A stretch of 64,000 nucleotides of DNA from Cyclaneusma minus (lineage: Eukaryota > Ascomycota > Leotiomycetes > Marthamycetales > Marthamycetaceae). Below, piece after piece: positions 54,777 through 64,000 of this stretch (positions within the stretch are counted from its first letter, which is position 1; each line of letters begins with the position of its first letter). The notes below the pieces were generated by a model. That model did not search any database. It was given only the letters and a program-made list of their open reading frames with translations, and was not told the origin of the DNA. Made by a program: the position numbers and the translations under genes. Where the stretch lies: NCBI GenBank assembly GCA_037179335.1, contig JAKZHN010000066.1, positions 1-64,000 of the forward strand, in the 5' to 3' direction.

Positions 54777-56876
54777 GTTGACGCCGAAAGCCGTAAAGGA
54801 GTGGTTCCCAGTGCCTTGGTGAAGACAAGGGCGATGAGGTGGAAATGAGCGTGAGAATTCGGAGTAGAAGTGTTCGAGGATGAGTCGAGGAGGACCAGAA
54901 ACGGCCGCAAGAGCAAACAGTCTCTCCTTGCGCTCGAGGCAGAGTGGTATAGGATCAAGAAGATCAGTTGCGTAGCGTTGTCCTTGGGAAGGTTCCTAAA
55001 TCGTTGCAGTCTTGAAGACCGGAACCTTTCAATCGCCCAATCCGCGCAGAAGTCGGCACAGGTATTCTCAAGTCTGAAGATGCGTAGTCTAGCCGAGACT
55101 CTATCGAAAGACCAAAGGACAGGAAGACGAGTACCAGACTCTTCGATTCGTTTGCGGATTAGGTATTAAGTATTACTGAGCAGAATATCAGCATACAAAT
55201 TGGCAGCAAGATGGGAGACAGGACATCCAAAAGTGGGGAGAAAAAGAGAGAGTAGGTTGAACTAGGCAGCTCAAGGAGGAAAAATAGGGGGATACACACC
55301 GATTACAAGACTATGCTACGCTACAAAGACCAAACAGACAAGACGCGCGTTGAAGAAGTAGTGGCCGAGTCGAAATGTACAAAGAAAGGGCCTGGGAATG
55401 ACAAGGAAAACGAATTGGCAAGAGAGAGCAGGGCAGACAGCAATGATGGGCACAGACAACAGGACTGAGAACGGCGGAAAGCAGAGAGAGGAAAAGAAAG
55501 AACGATGTTGAAGATTGGTGAAGAGGTCGAGACTCGAGACTCGATCCGGCCTCTGAAAACAGGCGCAGGCTGCACGAGAAATCTGATCCGGCCTTTGCCA
55601 AGCCAGCGAATTGGCTCGAGCACCCGTGGGTCCCACGCCGTAAGGGGAGCATCCACACACACCACCAAACGCTAACAATGATTGAAACATTGACAGCCAA
55701 CATAGTTGATAGACGTACCTGATCAGGAACAACGTCAGGGTGTGGGGGACCGTTTATTGCGTTGCGCGTGTCCATGCGGTTTCCATATTTATTGAATGAG
55801 AGAGCGTTTGCAGTCCGAATATGGATTTGGGACTTGGGTGTGAGCGGTGCCTGCATCAAGAAGCGCCACACTGCCACGCCAGGGGTATCAATCTGGAGAG
55901 AGTCCGACCAGCAACCATTCAACTGTATTGAAATCGAAACAAAACCTGCCGCCTCAAAACCTCAACGTCGTCACATCCACCATGCCATCCATGAGATCAC
56001 AGCTTCCAATGCCAGCAAAGGTCCTTCACCACATAGTTCGGCTTCCTGCATGGCATCGCTGAACTCAGTACATCAATTGATGTAGTACACGCGGCCCCGC
56101 GTAGTCCCCAATGTCCAAAATTAGCTGTGACGCTTCGGACCTAGGTAGGCAACACTCGTACCACGGTGACGGAAGGCCCGCGCCGGCTCGTGCCCCTTGC
56201 CATGGAACATTGAATGCCTGAAGATGGCTGTGGAGTGTGGACTCGTGGAGCGACATGGAGAAAGCTGGCCAGCGTCTGGTGCTGCTGTCCAGATGACTGG
56301 AGACTGCACGGACATGGAGACTGATGTTCGCAGACTGGAGCTGTGGAGAATGTGGAACCAAGACGTCACCTATGCAAATCCAAATCCTACACCTTCGGAC
56401 AGAATTAGAACATATAGAACATAGAGTATCCCTGTCTTGGGGCTCGTGTAGTGCTGGGAGTCTGAAATTATGGAAAATCTTGGTGCGATTCAGACCAGGC
56501 AGAGCCTGAGGGCGATCCAATTAGGGTGGCCTACCCCGACCTGACGACATCGCTGATCAAGACTGGAGTCAAGATAAACTACTATGCATAGGCAAGTCAT
56601 GTTGTTACTGGATAGAAAGTACATTTATATCTACCTAGCTGGAGTAACAGGCTGCCTGCTTTTCTTCTTCAAGTGAAGCAGATTTCGATCACGCATGCTG
56701 ATGCTGATGCTCCCAAGTCATGCAGTCCTCCCCGTCTACACCTGTGCCTCCCGTCGCACAACGTTGCACTGGACCCAGGTCTCGACTCGAGGAAAGACCC
56801 CGAACTCAATCCAGACCGCCGGATCGCTATTCGATGCAAGCCGTGTACCGACTCTGCGACTTACAGCACTCAGCTA
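54777..56876. other. Long intergenic region
   Basis: 2.1 kb between the protease start and the stop of the PTAR1-like gene, both on the minus strand. A 203-codon frame on the minus strand (55311-55922) is Ser/Cys/Leu-rich with no motif or splice support. I call no gene. Confidence 0.45.
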
Positions 56877-58253
56877 TCAGTCGACTGGGACATCCTCTGC
56901 TTCAGGAATCTCTTGCCAGGTGGATGGCCAACCGTCGTGTCTCGGACTTGATGGCGACGACGAGCTGACCGGCCAACCCCGGTATGCACGAGATCTGGCT
57001 GTCATGGAGAAAGGTGCGCCGGGAGTATTGACAAAGATGGGGCCAGTGGGAGTCTCTATCTCCTGAGAGCCATCCCTCCCCGCAGCCTCTATCTGATGGA
57101 AGCCATTCATCTCAGGTCCAGTGGGAGTCTCCATCTCAGCGGCGCCATTCCTCCCCACTCCATCGTCCTGCTTCTGTCTCTTAGGCTCGCTGCCCTCATA
57201 CTTCGGCTCGCCGTGCTCGTGCTTGGGTGTCCGTGGCACAGCTTTGGTTTTGACCTGTATGTGGTTCTCGCGGATACTATAGCTCAGCTCATCCGAACCT
57301 AGTTCCGAGTCGGCAAATCCAAGTAAGAAATTCCACACGGCGTCTCCTCTCCATTTCAAGTCTTTCGCCAGGTCCGATACCTGAGTTACCGTTTGACGGG
57401 CAAGCCGCGGGTCAACTTTCCGCCCTGTCAGAAACCACAGGAGGAAGGACCATCCAGAAACGTCATTGTGATGATTTTCACACCATCTGCGGACCTGGTT
57501 GGTGAACTTGAACGCGCCCAGCGGATCCAGTTTGGTCCCGGAGGTCAGCCATCTCAGGTAGGTCCAGGCGGAGTAATTCATTGGATGACGCTCGGCTGCG
57601 AGGGAAACAACGCTGTTAAATTCTTCCTCCAACGTTTTCGAAGTAAAGGTTTTGTCGGTGTTGATCAAGTCTCTGCTGAAGTAGCCCTCATGCGCATATA
57701 GTTCGATAAGCCAACACCGATGAGACCATAAAGTTGAGGATTTGTTGTGCCGAGGTAGCCGTGAACAGAGCAAGGCCTTGACGAAGGTGAGTTCGTTCGT
57801 GATAGCATCTCTGTAAGCATGTTTGCACTTCGACTTCAACTTCAAGAGCATGATAGCTCTTTTCCTCGTGTTCACGGCTGTGAGATGCTCAGGGTCAAAG
57901 GCTAGGATGACGGAAGTGGTGTCTAGCACCTTGTCGGCAAAGTCCAGAGGACCCGTCGTCGCTTTCGAGGAGGAGAGCTGGGATTTCAGCGACTTTCGGG
58001 CGTAGAGGAAAGCGGCTTTGAGAGTTGGCGTCGGGATTGCTACCTCGGGGTTGATTCCATCCATGCCGATCTTTGAAGCGTACGGGTAAGGCATCGGCTT
58101 GGTCATCTCGATGTTCATGGCCCCGGTCTTTATAAATTCCATGGTGCGGAAGACGTAGAGAATGCAGAGGAAAGCTTTGCGCGCCGGGCAGTAGTTCGGC
58201 TCGCCGAAACAGGCGCTCTCGACCATGGCTTCGACGTCGATTGAGTAAACCAT
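56877..58253 (-). CDS. Protein prenyltransferase alpha-subunit repeat protein (PTAR1-like)
   Basis: Intronless, 458 residues from the ATG at 58253 (the frame is open to another Met at 58337). Helical repeat units of the prenyltransferase alpha type are visible: SSTLWSHRCWLIELY, then AAERHPMNYSAWTYLRWL, HHNDVSGWSFLLWFL and RGDAVWNFLL, each with the conserved Trp after a short spacer. The arrangement resembles PTAR1 (alpha subunit of GGTase-III, partner of RabGGTB) more than Ram2 or Bet4. The C-terminus is low-complexity with two METPTGPE/IETPTGPI-like repeats. A partner and substrate cannot be deduced from the window. Confidence 0.78.
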   Translation of the reverse strand: MVYSIDVEAMVESACFGEPNYCPARKAFLCILYVFRTMEFIKTGAMNIEMTKPMPYPYASKIGMDGINPEVAIPTPTLKAAFLYARKSLKSQLSSSKATTGPLDFADKVLDTTSVILAFDPEHLTAVNTRKRAIMLLKLKSKCKHAYRDAITNELTFVKALLCSRLPRHNKSSTLWSHRCWLIELYAHEGYFSRDLINTDKTFTSKTLEEEFNSVVSLAAERHPMNYSAWTYLRWLTSGTKLDPLGAFKFTNQVRRWCENHHNDVSGWSFLLWFLTGRKVDPRLARQTVTQVSDLAKDLKWRGDAVWNFLLGFADSELGSDELSYSIRENHIQVKTKAVPRTPKHEHGEPKYEGSEPKRQKQDDGVGRNGAAEMETPTGPEMNGFHQIEAAGRDGSQEIETPTGPIFVNTPGAPFSMTARSRAYRGWPVSSSSPSSPRHDGWPSTWQEIPEAEDVPVD

Positions 58254-58744
58254 CTTGGTAAAGTGGAGCTGCGGATAGTCAGCGGACTGAAAGCAGCCAG
58301 TTCGCAAGAGCGATGGCAGTAGCAGATGGGGGCTCACAAATGGATCAATGGAGTCGGTGGCAGAGACAACAATGACGGGTCAGGGTGGGAGAGTGGCTGG
58401 TGGTCTGAAAAGAATGCGTGGCAGACGCGAGCAAGCTCGCATTCTGGAAGAGAGAAGCTGTCGCGGGTTCGAGGGTCCCATGCTTCCCAAGGACTATGCT
58501 ACCGTCCCCATCTGATGCTGCCGTGGTTGCCCCCTCCACCACGTCAGTCTCAGAATTGTCGATAGGCGCGAACATCTCTCGGGCGCTCGGGCCACACAAG
58601 GCTGAGGAGGAATTCCATCCAAGGACCTCCATCCAACTCAGTGCTGCCACCATACGAACTAACCACACCGAGCTCCGAACAAGCTGCTTCTCCGACAAAG
58701 CAGCATCGCGAGCACCGCCCATGTGAGGCTGACCGTCTCGCAAC
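58254..58744. promoter_or_regulatory. Divergent promoter region, PTAR1-like / Get1
   Basis: 491 bp between opposed starts; no clear elements. Confidence 0.45.
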
Positions 58745-59469
58745 ATGCCTTCCAATTCCGTCCTCCTCATCGCCTTCGCCCTACAGCTGGTCATCCACCT
58801 CATAAATACCGTCGGTGCTTCCACCATCGACGCTCTTCTCTGGACCCTTTACACCTACCTTCCCACTCCAACCTCGAAACAAGCTGCTGAGCATCGACTA
58901 TTACAAGCCGAGTTCCTACGGCTGCGCAAGGAATTGAACGGGACCAGCTCGCAGGACCAGTTCGCAAAATGGGCCAAGATCCGGAGACAGCATGATAAAG
59001 TGCTGGAGCAGTTGGAGAAGTCCAGTACGACCCCTTGATTGCGTCTATGGATACTATTTTGGGCCGCAGACTGATGTGATAACTAGAGGCGAGCATGCAA
59101 GGAACCAAATCCTCCTTTGACCGATACATTGGGGCGCTGAGATGGCTATCTACGACTGGCTTGCGGTGGCTTGTGCAGCTATACTACGCAAAGCAGCCCA
59201 TGTTCTGGCTCCCGGCCGGCTGGCTCCCATATTATGCCGAGTTTATGATCAGTTTACCGCGTGCCCCGTTGGGTAGCGTGAGCATCCAAGCCTGGCTGTT
59301 GGCATGTGCGGCCGTGATCAGCTTGGTGTGGGATGCTGGCGTCGGGGTAGTAGATCTTGTGCGCGCCGCGAAGTCGAAGAATGGGAAAACCAAGGAGAAG
59401 ACCAAGGAGAAGCCGTTTGGTGGGAGGCTTCAGGAGAAGGATGAGCAGAGGCAGAAGAAGGAGCTTTGA
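58745..59469 (+). CDS. get1: GET complex subunit Get1 (WRB family)
   Basis: Exons 58745-59024 and 59087-59469 encode 220 residues. A hydrophobic N-terminal segment (VLLIAFALQLVIHLINTVGA) is followed by a cytosolic coiled coil (HRLLQAEFLRLRKELNGTSS, then RRQHDKVLEQLEK) that in Get1 binds Get3. Two more hydrophobic segments (FWLPAGWLPYYAEFMISLP, and a helix starting IQAWLLACAAVISLVW) complete the three-helix topology, with a Lys-rich tail. Get1 with Get2 inserts tail-anchored proteins into the ER membrane. The 62-bp intron splits a Lys codon inside the coiled coil. Firm call. Confidence 0.93.
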
Positions 59470-60535
59470 ACGACCAATGGAGATGAATTATGTGTTCTTT
59501 GGGTACGGTAATGGGGCCATACAGCATTCGGGCGCGCAGGAATTGAAATCCAAAATGGCATACTATGTCCACTTTTATGGAAATCAAAAGTACGGGTTCT
59601 GGTGGGCAACGTAATGTGAGGGTCGAGAATTCCGGGGTACAAGGGGAATCATTACGGAGTCACCGAAAGTGCTATATCAGTGGGATCATCACAGCAGACG
59701 TAACAGTTTGCGGTGAAGTGTATGGTTGCGAGTATAATATTCTGCATAGGTCACGATGAGAAGCAAGAGTGCGTTCCAATCACACCAAAAACACGCAAAC
59801 TTCAAAGGACGAAGTCATCTTACCCTACTCAAAAGGACATGCCTTACGAGATCATTGGGCGGGCCGGGGTTGGAAGGCTGGAACTCGGAAGGATGTTGGA
59901 TTTTGGAAGAGCCGGAGGTGAGCTTGACTAGAGTGGGGAGTTCTAAGTTAGCTAGGGCTCATCTCAAGAACTGAAGATGAAGCTGGCAGAGTATAAACTA
60001 TAAAACCCGATACCGCGGGTTACGGGCATGCCAATAACGATCTTCACCTATTCATGGGGAGATTCGGATTGTGAACCGAAGAGAATCATGATGTTTGCAC
60101 TTAGTTCTGGAATCACCGCTACATCCACGAATTACGCAGTTATCGACTTTTGAAGGCGGGATATAAATATTGCCTGTAACAGCTTAGATAGGTTAGGCTG
60201 CGCTTAGTTGCACTTGTCTATGGTGATATTTCGTTAGTTTCACGAAGGCCAAGACAGCAAGCTGCAAGACATGGGCAATTTAATAAATCATTGTCTAGTA
60301 TCTTAAACCACAAATTCCAGTTACTCAATTAGAAGGAAGTGTCTTAAAAAAACAATCAGTGGAGCCTCTGGCCATATGTAACGCGTAGCATAGTTGAAAA
60401 TATGAAAATCATCGGTGCTGAGAAAAGTAAAGACACCGAACCATAGAATCAAGCCGCTGAAATCTGAGAAAGAAGACCACAACCACTTTCTAGTTTCAAG
60501 CCCCTTCATTCCTCTCGATATGCTTGCAATTTCGT
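59470..60535. other. Convergent intergenic region
   Basis: 3' flanks of Get1 (+) and the next minus-strand gene. It is AT-rich after about 60150; nothing recognised. Confidence 0.5.
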
Positions 60536-62915
60536 TTAGCAAGTATAGTCGAGAATCCCAAAGTTCATCATCTTTTCCACTGCATCTAACCATTCGGCTC
60601 TTTCATCATCCACGCTTGCAAGCTCCCGAGGTTGCGGTATTTTCGTCGACTGTTGTGTTTGCGTAGTGGACTTGTTAGTTAGAGTCGAAGCTGAGCCCTG
60701 GGCTGAAGCTGTGGCCGAGAAGGGATTTGTGAAAAGGGGAGGTCCGGAGGTAGCTTTACCCCGTGTGTGAAAGCTGGCTGTGAAATTGTTACCTGCTGCT
60801 GGTAACTTGGAAGGCCCTGCCCCAACAGCATCATCAGACTGTTTATCATTTAGAGCCGCGTCCGGTACGTTCTGAATATCCTTGGGATCCACGTGGCAAA
60901 TACAAAGTACTGTAAACATATCCGGTGCTTCCTTCAGCAAAGCGAATGCTCTTCGCGCATTCTGGTCCGTGATATCAACCGATGTCTTTACAGAAGCTTC
61001 CCGGACAACCCATTGTCTCAGACCGCGTCTCAGGATCCAAAAATGAACGAGGTCTCTGTCATCGAGACAATGTGCTCGCGGGGTGATCCAATAATGAATG
61101 ACGTTGGCTTTTCTCAAACACTCTCGATACTGTTGCGGAATCCCCTCGTCTGTTGCTAATCCAATTACTTGACGTTTGATAGCTTCTCTGAATCCTTGGA
61201 ATGGCGTGGAAACCCGAAGTTTCTGTTTGAATTGAAAGAAAGATGAAGGGGGTTTCAAGTCGGTCAAATAGCTGTTCGGTCCAGCAGACGTCTGACAGAA
61301 GACAACGCGAAATTGTGCCTCAAACTCGGGGTCTTTATCGAGAGCTGAGGGGGTAGAAGACGCTTGATTCTCGTTTCCTGCAGTAGGTAATGATGAGGAG
61401 GAAGCACTTTCTTTTCTGCCTCGAGAGCATAATGGCTTTGATAAAGTTATTATTTTTTGAGTCAGGATCATCCATCGCTTTGCCTTGGCTTATGAACTGT
61501 AACATTCGAACGTCTGTGGTTTTGGCGGCTCCGCTCAAGCTTGATCTCAATTTCTCTCTGGCATCGTCTGTCAGGCCATAAAGGGGCATTGTCGCATGTT
61601 CGATATGCCAACCATGGGTAGGATCCAGATTTCCCGAGATATTCCACCAAAATTCAGAAGCCATACTTGAGTCGGGACTCCCTTCCTGAACATCGACTGC
61701 ATCTTCATCTGTGACAAAGGCGTTCAGATCCCTTGCACCCTCTGGCGAAGAAAAAGTGAGCCGAGTAGAATACGGCATATGCTTGTTAGTCGATGATCCG
61801 GTTTGTGTTGTCATCGTCTCATCATCATCGTCATCATCCCCATCACCGTCCCAAAGTCCGGGACAGGAACGCAGCGCTGTAAAAACTCCAGGCTGCGAGG
61901 CATTTTGCATTCCAGAAGGAGATCCTTCAAGCTCATGCGGTGGTGACCCTGGAGGTGACGGCTCAGGTGTCGTAGGTGCCGGTTTTGGCGCTGGACGAGG
62001 GGGTATAGGAGGCGGGCCAGGGTTTCCTGGAAATTGTGGGGGTCTAGAGCTAATACTTTCGTTCTCAAACCAAGGAACAAAGTACGCAGATTCTTCCTTA
62101 TCCTCAAAGTCGTCCTTTGGTAAAGTGCCATGGAAATAGTCTGGGTGCGGTCGAAAATATTCGTGCTCAAGTATTTGGATTATCTCTGGCCACGAGGGCA
62201 CTGAGCTGCCTTCGCCGAGAATAATAGTTGGGGGTTGGCGAGATAGCGTGCGTGCCAGGGGGGCGAAGGGAATAATGGGCGCGTTAGGGGGCTCAGGCTT
62301 AGGCTTTTCAGGTCTGGTTGAAGCCCGTCGTGCCTCGAGTGGTACTGAGCGCGGCTCAGAGGGGTACCGGTCCTTGGGATCGCATGGGAGGTCAAATCCT
62401 AGGCCTTGTGGTCCGCGACAATAGTATTCCTGTTCGGCGCTGGGTACGAGCCATGGCGTTGATGAGGTTCTTGGCGAGCAGTGCAAAATGTCGACCGCTC
62501 TGCCTGTGTCATTTGCCTGTCTGCTTGTAGATGTGGCCTTGGAAGGAGTGAACGGAGCAGCTTTGGGGTTCAATGAATCGAGGGCGAGATCCCAGGCCGG
62601 GAAAACAAGGCCTGTCTCCCAGGGGGATAAAGGTTCTCGGCTTCGGTGGTCGGGGGCATATCTGGCTGAAATCGTCGGTCCATCCATAGATTTCCCCTGA
62701 CCTCGTGGGTCGGTGCAAATACATGTTTCTTTCGACCTGAAGCAGACTGGACAGCACCCGCCGGCGTTGGAGGGCTCCGAGTTTTCATAGCTATGACCGG
62801 TTGCTGATGCGGCATTTGCGGAGATGGAGTAATCATGCCACTGTTGCTGGCTAGACTGAGCTCCAGTCTGTTGGCTAGACTGGGCGCCTGAAGGCCGCGT
62901 GTTGTTCTGGGCCAT
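60536..62915 (-). CDS. Uncharacterised fungal protein with a frame break
   Basis: Roughly 790 residues in two overlapping frames on the minus strand. The first frame starts at the ATG at 62915 (MAQNNTRPSGAQSSQQ) and the second carries the conserved-looking part to the stop at 60536. They overlap at 61335-61471 and differ by one base. A T6 run (61453-61458, A6 in the gene) near the change suggests a one-base indel; an intron is possible but the available donors (GTTCGA, GTTACA, GTTCAT) are poor. The N-terminus has a GGCCPVCFRSKETCICTD cysteine cluster; the middle is Pro-rich and acidic with a D6 tract. The C-terminal third (FRVVFCQTSAGPN...) contains a folded-looking domain with HYWITPRAHCLDDRDLVHFW. 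No known family. It may be a lineage-specific gene, a pseudogene in progress, or an intact gene with a sequencing error. Confidence 0.55.
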
Positions 62916-63627
62916 GCTGTCTAAGTATGCCGAGAAATTATGAATTTTTTAGCACTTCGCAGGTGGTATGGGGAGTGATGTTAGATTCGACGTAGTGATA
63001 GTTGAAACTTGAAAGGCACCAAGTTCGCAGTCGTTTCTGTTTTCAGACTTCTGAGTTGGAGACTTCCCTTGGATCTGAAAAGGAAAGGGACAGGAGGAAC
63101 GTTTAAATACCTTTAGATCTGGGGCTGAGAAACCAAGAGATGGTAAACCACAGCTCATCTTGACTCGCAAAAGGATGAGGGGGCAACAATTACAAGGAAA
63201 AATCACGCCTCACATGAACGCTGTTGACTAACAGCAGAAAGAAGGAGGACAAGTGGTGACCTAGGTTTGGTCATAGGGAAGGATACCTTCCGTGGAAGAC
63301 TGGCACTGTAGTAACGACAATCCTATGACACATCCACAACTCAGGGTGAATACAAACCTTCCATAGACCACCTCACTCGGCAGGTGATTGAGTCAAGCAT
63401 TTTGATTGCTGCATAAGAAGACCGCCAAGACAACTTGTAGCCATATGCATATTCCTTTTCATAATTTTAACAAAGGCGAGGCTGCCCTACAGCGCTCGTT
63501 TCTCAGACCAACCAACCCGAACGCCGTCCACAATTCAGAATGCCGCCAAATACAAGGGAACTATTATATGGCGCCGTTTTGTTGACCAGCGCAAAGAGTA
63601 GTACAATCGAAAAAGAATCCTCAAATC
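62916..63627. other. Intergenic region
   Basis: Between two minus-strand genes. An 85-codon frame at 62949-63206 has no motif; nothing supported. Confidence 0.45.
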
Positions 63628-64000
63628 CTATGCTCTCGAATTCTGGCGTCCAGGACCGGAAGACACACTTCCCGTTCTTGACTCGGTAGGAGACTTCATC
63701 CCTTCTTCAGCCTGGCGCTCCAAGAAGTTCGTCCAAAGCTCGCCCAACGACTCCCTACCTGCGCTATTACTACCCTCAGGGAAGAACTCAGTCGACAGCG
63801 AGGGCGTTGAAGGTGTACGGTGGAATGGAGATATTGGAAGACGGAGAGAGCCTGACGCTGACGAAGCTCCTGGCCGGGAGAGGCCAGCTTGTTCTCTTTG
63901 CTCATCGGTCCAGTTCAGGAGAGCTGCAATAAGCTGCAACACCTGGAATTTCTTGGGGTCGGAGCGGTCCAGGGTTATGAAATGCAGGAAGTGGTTTGTG
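63628..64000 (-). CDS. Golgin-type protein, C-terminal fragment (truncated by window edge)
   Basis: Last about 124 residues of a minus-strand gene that continues beyond the right edge, open in frame to 63999. The segment HFLHFITLDRSDPKKFQVLQ followed by LIAALLNWTDEQREQAGLSR resembles the GRIP/GRAB-type C-terminal Arf/Arl-binding region of fungal golgins such as Rud3/GMAP-210 homologues. It is followed by a Ser/Pro-rich tail and an ESLGELWTNFLERQAEEG helix. Golgins tether vesicles at the Golgi. The assignment rests on a short segment recalled from family members and should be read as tentative. Confidence 0.55.
   Translation of the reverse strand, partial: TNHFLHFITLDRSDPKKFQVLQLIAALLNWTDEQREQAGLSRPGASSASGSLRLPISPFHRTPSTPSLSTEFFPEGSNSAGRESLGELWTNFLERQAEEGMKSPTESRTGSVSSGPGRQNSRA

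Noticed and set aside
55311..55922. 203-codon minus-strand frame
   Set aside because: Ser/Cys/Leu-rich, with no motif, no splice or codon-bias support; it lies in a spacer upstream of the protease.
1..64000. CRISPR array, prophage, biosynthetic gene cluster or toxin operon
   Set aside because: No regularly spaced repeats, phage genes, polyketide/peptide synthase or terpene genes, nor paired toxin/immunity genes seen.

Overview
The window is nuclear DNA of a filamentous ascomycete (Pezizomycotina). I would guess Leotiomycetes, but the class is an inference that I could not test. The gene set is purely fungal or eukaryotic (DASH Dad2, Chl4, Shugoshin, Cdc10 septin, Pbs2, Get1, Vps29, Brf1, cytosolic eL24). 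Introns are mostly 45-230 bp, usually GT...AG with a CTAAC/CTGAC/CTAAT-type branch site close to the acceptor. Coding exons favour C-ending codons, genes are packed tightly on both strands, and I see no operons, prophage or bacterial signals. I resolve 30 gene models (two cut by the window edges, one with a frame break, one only partly resolved). Exon junctions were worked out by hand from reading frame, splice signals and family sequence patterns.

Layout. 0-5 kb: 3' part of a LigB-type dioxygenase, a divergent pair of mitochondrial genes (complex I NDUFA2 homologue and a mitochondrial pyruvate carrier subunit), and an NTF2-fold protein. 5-16 kb: Brf1 of TFIIIB, an alpha/beta hydrolase, an RGS-domain Rax1-like membrane protein, a peroxiredoxin and ribosomal eL24. 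16-31 kb: tRNA methyltransferase Trm44, then a stretch rich in chromosome-segregation genes (Chl4/CENP-N, a TPX2-like protein, Dad2, Shugoshin) interrupted by a type-B carboxylesterase, then retromer Vps29. 32-41 kb: a TMEM135-like membrane protein, a long choline kinase and an auxin-efflux-type carrier. 43-52.5 kb: MAPKK Pbs2, mitochondrial bL32m, septin Cdc10, an uncharacterised membrane protein, a small unidentified gene and an Avt2-like amino-acid transporter. 53-64 kb: a GPI-anchored aspartic protease, a PTAR1-like prenyltransferase-alpha protein, Get1, a lineage-specific-looking protein with a frame break, and the C-terminus of a golgin.

Non-coding features: a 318-bp MITE-like element with 77-bp inverted ends (38.1-38.4 kb), an AT-rich island with six copies of TATCTCAA (23.2-23.45 kb), a degenerate roughly 20-bp repeat built around AATTACTTGGAATA at four loci (one inside an intron), and eight copies of the palindrome TACATGTA, all outside coding exons.

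Most genes are housekeeping and act independently. The functional groupings worth noting are the kinetochore/spindle cluster, the divergent mitochondrial pair and the neighbouring translation genes eL24 and Trm44. I found no secondary-metabolite cluster, CRISPR array, functional tRNA or rRNA, and no clear new multi-gene system. The most unusual items are the segregation cluster, the MITE-like element and the two apparent GC-AG introns in one gene.
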